From CAZGSG01 sp964528095 (GTDB lineage Bacteria; Bacteroidota; Bacteroidia; Chitinophagales; Chitinophagaceae): DNA of 15,608 nt. Every line of letters begins with the position of its first letter. Within the stretch, counting starts at the first letter, position 1. Shown here in pieces: positions 12,702-15,608 of this stretch. The stretch spans positions 1 to 15,608 of the forward strand of contig CAZGSG010000121.1 of assembly GCA_964528095.1 (NCBI GenBank). The letters run 5' to 3'. Both the position numbers and the translations under genes were made by a program. The notes below the pieces were generated by a model. The model saw only the letters and a program-made list of their open reading frames with translations. It was not told the DNA's origin and searched no databases.

Positions 12702-15263
12702 TCAGTAGGTTAAAGTTATACCCGCTCCCAGTCCCATATCGCTGTCGAAATGCGAGGACAGGGAAATATATTTGGTAGCGATATAACGAAACCCAGCCAT
12801 ATATTCCCTGTCTGTGTTAACCATCATGTTGAAACGCAAACGACTGGTAATGGGTACATCTTCCCGGCTTAGCTGGAAACGGAATTTACCATTGCCATCC
12901 ACCCGGGCATCAGCAATAAATAACATTGGCAGTGTGTAAGCAATACCAGCTACAATCGTTCTTCTGTTTTCTTTGTTGCTTACCTGTCCAAACATATTTT
13001 TTTCATCATTGCCGAAAATGTTTTTTTCGCCGGGGTCCATTTTTTTATAATGATAATCAAAGCCTATATAGGGGTACCACCATTGCATTCTTCCCAGGTA
13101 TCGCCCGATCATGGTTTCGCTTTCGTAACCATGCGTATCGTGATAGCCTAAATGCCATAAGGTACTTACTTTCCACCTTGTGTTTGCCAGCATGATTTCT
13201 CCATCGCTGCCATTACTTTCTATGCCGGCTCTTCCCATAAAATGAAACATCCTGTCATCGGCAAATAGTTTTCGCCGGGCCAGTTTCGGGTTTGGTATTT
13301 CAGGATTGGCCGGTTGATTTTCATAGGTAAATACCCTGCCCATGCCGCTCATCATGTGGTACAAAATATGGCAATGAAAGAACCAGTCACCATAAACATT
13401 GGCATTAAATTCAATTGTATCTCTTTCCATTGGCATAATATCTATCACGTTTTTCATTGGCGCATAATCGCCCTGGCCATTGAGCAACCTGAAATCATGT
13501 CCATGAAGATGCATCGGGTGACGCATCATACTGTTGTTATATAAAATAATCCGGACATTTTCTCCTTTTTTTATTAGGATTTTATCAGATTCAGAGACTG
13601 TTTTATTATCCAGTGTCCATACATAGCGGTTCATATTCCCGGTAAGATCAAATTTCAGTTCTTTTACAGGTCCGCCAGGTAAGCTTGTTTTTTCTGTTGC
13701 TTTTAACATCGTGTAGTTGAGTGAAACAATACCGGTAGTTTCAGTTTCCCTATTCATGCCCTGCATACTGTTGTTGTGCATCTGCATGGCAGGAGCCGGA
13801 TCTTTCCTGCTCTCTTTTTTGGGCGTTTCATCACCGGTTATTTCAGGATACATTACCGTATTCATGTCCATGACCTGGTTTTCCATTTTCATGCCTTCCA
13901 TTTCGATTATATTTCCTTTCATGTCCATCATATCGTTCATCATCTTCATGCCCGCGAAATATTTTGGCCTTTTCATTTTTGTGGCAGTTATTTTTTCGCC
14001 GCTGCCCAGCCATAAAGAAGCATGCCGGGTACGGTCTTCAGGCGTTACCAAAAACTCATAGCTTTTATTTTCCGGAATGGTTACAATTACATCGTAGGTT
14101 TCTGATACGGCTATAATTAGCCGGTCAACTTCCACCGGTTCCACATCATTGCCATCAGAGGCTACCACTGTTATTTTGCCCCCGGCATAAGATAGCCAGA
14201 AATAGTCGGAAGCGCCTCCATTCGCGATTCGTAGTCTTACTTTATCCCCCGCTTTAAATTGAGGCTGTTCAGTTTGATTTTTACCATTCAGTAAAAAATT
14301 GTCATAATATACATCGGTCAAATCCATTGCATTCATACGTTTCCATTCATTGATGACCTTGGTCTTGAAATAACCTTTTTTTATAGCTTCAGCATAGCTT
14401 TGTGTACTGCCTTTTTGCACGGCAAACCAGTCTGTTGCGGCATGCAGGCTGCGATGGACTTCTTCAGGTTTCATATCTATCCATTCGCTTAGTATAAGAG
14501 GAATGGTGGGAATATCCCATTCTTTTCTTTTGTTCATTATAAACATTCCGTACATCCCGATCTGCTCCTGCAGTTCTGTGTGACTGTGGTACCAATGTGT
14601 ACCGTTCTGAATGATAGGGAATTTGTATAAATGAGTAGTATGCGGTTTTATAGGCATTTGTGTAAGGTTAGGCACACCGTCGTACTGGTTAGGTAAAAAA
14701 AGCCCATGCCAGTGCAGGGATGTTTCTTCATCCAGGTTATTATGTACATATATTTCTGCCGTATCACCTTCGGTAAATGTTAAGGTTGGCATCGGTATCT
14801 GGCCGTTGACCGCGATAGCTCTTTTTGTTTTTTTTCCAAACCTTACCATCGTATCGGTAACGTATAAATCGTACCTGACGGTACGGGGTGGTGTATTATT
14901 TACAATAGTTTTTATGATGCCGGGATCTGTTTTTTGCAATGGGGGATTGTGCATATCCGTAGCCTTTTTTTTAGCCGTGTCCTTCTGCATATTCATGTTT
15001 TTCGTTGGCTTATTATCCCTGTTTATACCCCTGGCTTTGTCTTCAGGCATTTGCATTTCATCATGCTTTTGCACAGGCAGGTTCTTTACCTGTTTTGGCT
15101 TTTCCTTTATCAGCTTCATACCGCATTTAGGACAGTTGCCAGGGCTGGAAGCATGGATATCCGGGTGCATGGGGCAGGTGTAAGTGGCCGATTGCGTTTT
15201 TGTTTCCTGTGCGAAGGTGAATGAGTATGTAACAAGAAGAAGTAGTAGGAATGTTATTCTCAT
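12702..15263 (-). CDS. copper-resistance multicopper oxidase with HMBD and CopB-like barrel domain
   Basis: An 853-aa exported protein that probably oxidises Cu(I) in the periplasm. In order: signal peptide 1-19 (ending FTFAQ); heavy-metal-binding domain about 28-53 (YTCPMHPDIHASSPGNCPKCGMK, with C30, H33, C44, C47); a low-complexity Lys/Met linker 55-112; and a multicopper oxidase, 115-650, with all four copper motifs: HWHG 184-187, HWYHSH 223-228, HPMHLHGHD 582-590, and HCHILYHMMSGM 630-641 (type-1 ligands Cys631, His636, Met641). A Met-rich insert at 439-503 (MKMMNDMMDMKG, MEGMKMENQVMDM) suits Cu(I) binding. From about 660 to 853 the sequence resembles a CopB-type outer-membrane barrel, with WWYPYIGFDYHYK, many alternating aromatic strands and a terminal Tyr (GAGITLTY). 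In proteobacteria CopA and CopB are separate proteins. The start overlaps the ATPase stop (ATGA). Confidence 0.85.
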   Translation of the reverse strand: MRITFLLLLLVTYSFTFAQETKTQSATYTCPMHPDIHASSPGNCPKCGMKLIKEKPKQVKNLPVQKHDEMQMPEDKARGINRDNKPTKNMNMQKDTAKKKATDMHNPPLQKTDPGIIKTIVNNTPPRTVRYDLYVTDTMVRFGKKTKRAIAVNGQIPMPTLTFTEGDTAEIYVHNNLDEETSLHWHGLFLPNQYDGVPNLTQMPIKPHTTHLYKFPIIQNGTHWYHSHTELQEQIGMYGMFIMNKRKEWDIPTIPLILSEWIDMKPEEVHRSLHAATDWFAVQKGSTQSYAEAIKKGYFKTKVINEWKRMNAMDLTDVYYDNFLLNGKNQTEQPQFKAGDKVRLRIANGGASDYFWLSYAGGKITVVASDGNDVEPVEVDRLIIAVSETYDVIVTIPENKSYEFLVTPEDRTRHASLWLGSGEKITATKMKRPKYFAGMKMMNDMMDMKGNIIEMEGMKMENQVMDMNTVMYPEITGDETPKKESRKDPAPAMQMHNNSMQGMNRETETTGIVSLNYTMLKATEKTSLPGGPVKELKFDLTGNMNRYVWTLDNKTVSESDKILIKKGENVRIILYNNSMMRHPMHLHGHDFRLLNGQGDYAPMKNVIDIMPMERDTIEFNANVYGDWFFHCHILYHMMSGMGRVFTYENQPANPEIPNPKLARRKLFADDRMFHFMGRAGIESNGSDGEIMLANTRWKVSTLWHLGYHDTHGYESETMIGRYLGRMQWWYPYIGFDYHYKKMDPGEKNIFGNDEKNMFGQVSNKENRRTIVAGIAYTLPMLFIADARVDGNGKFRFQLSREDVPITSRLRFNMMVNTDREYMAGFRYIATKYISLSSHFDSDMGLGAGITLTY

Positions 15264-15608
15264 GACTGAACATTTTTTATCTTTAAAAAACTTGCATTTA
15301 TAGCAACTACTACCGTGCTGACCGTCATCAGTACCGCACCTGCTGCCGGGCTTAATAAAATGCCCTGTTTAAATAACACCCCTGCGGCCAAAGGCAGGGC
15401 GACCACATTATAACCTGTTGCCCAGATCAGGTTTTGTATCATTTTCCGGTAAGTGGCTTTGCCAAATAAAATAAGATTGACCACATCGTTTGGGTTGCTG
15501 TTTACCAACACAATGCCTGCTGTTTCAGCGGCAATATCACTGCCACTGCCTATTGCAATACCGATATCAGCCTGTGCCAGCGCGGGCGCATCATTTACGC
15601 CATCGCCC
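15260..15608 (-). CDS. P1B-type metal-transporting ATPase, C-terminal part (partial)
   Basis: The last 115 codons of a metal-pumping ATPase whose start lies outside the window. It opens with the hinge motif GDGVNDAPAL of P-type ATPases, continues through AQADIGIAIGSGSDIAAETAG, and ends with the last two transmembrane helices. Helix 7 carries YNVVALPLAAG and helix 8 MTVSTVVVAINA. The MxxST...VAINA pattern is the one I associate with the CopB (P1B-3) group rather than the CopA (P1B-1) MSxSS pattern, so export of copper or silver is likely; the helix 6 CPx motif that would settle it is not in the window. Its TGA stop overlaps the oxidase ATG by ATGA, indicating a coupled operon for copper detoxification. 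Confidence 0.9.
   Translation of the reverse strand, partial: GDGVNDAPALAQADIGIAIGSGSDIAAETAGIVLVNSNPNDVVNLILFGKATYRKMIQNLIWATGYNVVALPLAAGVLFKQGILLSPAAGAVLMTVSTVVVAINASFLKIKNVQS

Noticed and set aside
13717..14061. Long open frames opposite the multicopper oxidase gene (also 13776-14015, 14806-15183 and 14934-15224)
   Set aside because: Their hydrophobic or His/Phe-rich translations are the reverse-strand reflection of Met- and Lys-rich oxidase codons; no independent start or domain.
1..15608. CRISPR array, tRNA, rRNA, insertion sequence or defence island
   Set aside because: No evenly spaced repeats, transposase motifs, cloverleaf-like sequences or defence-associated domains were seen on reading both strands.

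Overview
The window looks like a chromosomal segment from a Bacteroidota bacterium, most likely of the Chitinophagaceae/Sphingobacteriia type. This is inferred from lipoproteins with Bacteroidota-style lipoboxes, a BACON-like domain, a sigma/anti-sigma pair of the kind common in that family, a promoter matching the Bacteroidota consensus (TTG, about 20 nt, TAnnTTTG), few Shine-Dalgarno sequences and moderate GC. No rRNA, tRNA, CRISPR array, transposase or phage gene was seen.

Left third (1-4200). Two plus-strand lipoproteins (one BACON-like, one of unknown function) are followed by an ECF-type sigma factor whose stop overlaps the GTG start of a single-pass membrane protein, probably its anti-sigma factor. 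Next come a Crp/Fnr-family regulator and a SugE/Gdx-type small multidrug resistance transporter, then a small minus-strand membrane protein.

Middle (4200-9400). A secreted HEIGH zinc-peptidase-like protein converges on a secreted serine hydrolase of the beta-lactamase/esterase fold with C-terminal TPRs. A 393-nt divergent gap follows. It contains a good plus-strand intrinsic terminator with no plus-strand gene before it, and a good promoter for a two-gene operon of secreted proteins (a beta-sandwich-like protein and a leucine-rich-repeat protein). The 385-nt gap after that operon holds two kinds of repeat: a second copy of a GTCCCANNGGGGTTTG element also found behind the SMR gene, and a nested palindromic element built on CACGGA. 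An unrecognised proline-rich minus-strand gene comes next.

Right part (9560-15608). A large-subunit (HPII/KatE-like) catalase converges, with a 9-nt gap, on a DUF1345 membrane protein. A 292-nt gap with a palindrome and a long hairpin separates this from a minus-strand copper operon that runs off the right edge. The operon encodes the C-terminal end of a P1B-type metal ATPase (CopB/P1B-3-like motifs), coupled by a 4-nt ATGA overlap to an 853-aa protein. That protein appears to fuse a heavy-metal-binding domain, a multicopper oxidase with a Met-rich insert, and a CopB-like outer-membrane beta-barrel.

I did not find a clear new defence or mobile system. The observations most worth following are the HMBD-oxidase-barrel fusion, the orphan terminator with an upstream stem (candidate small RNA or leader), the sigma factor with no standard start codon for its conserved N-terminus, and the intergenic repeats. 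All domain calls come from reading motifs by eye; no database search was run.
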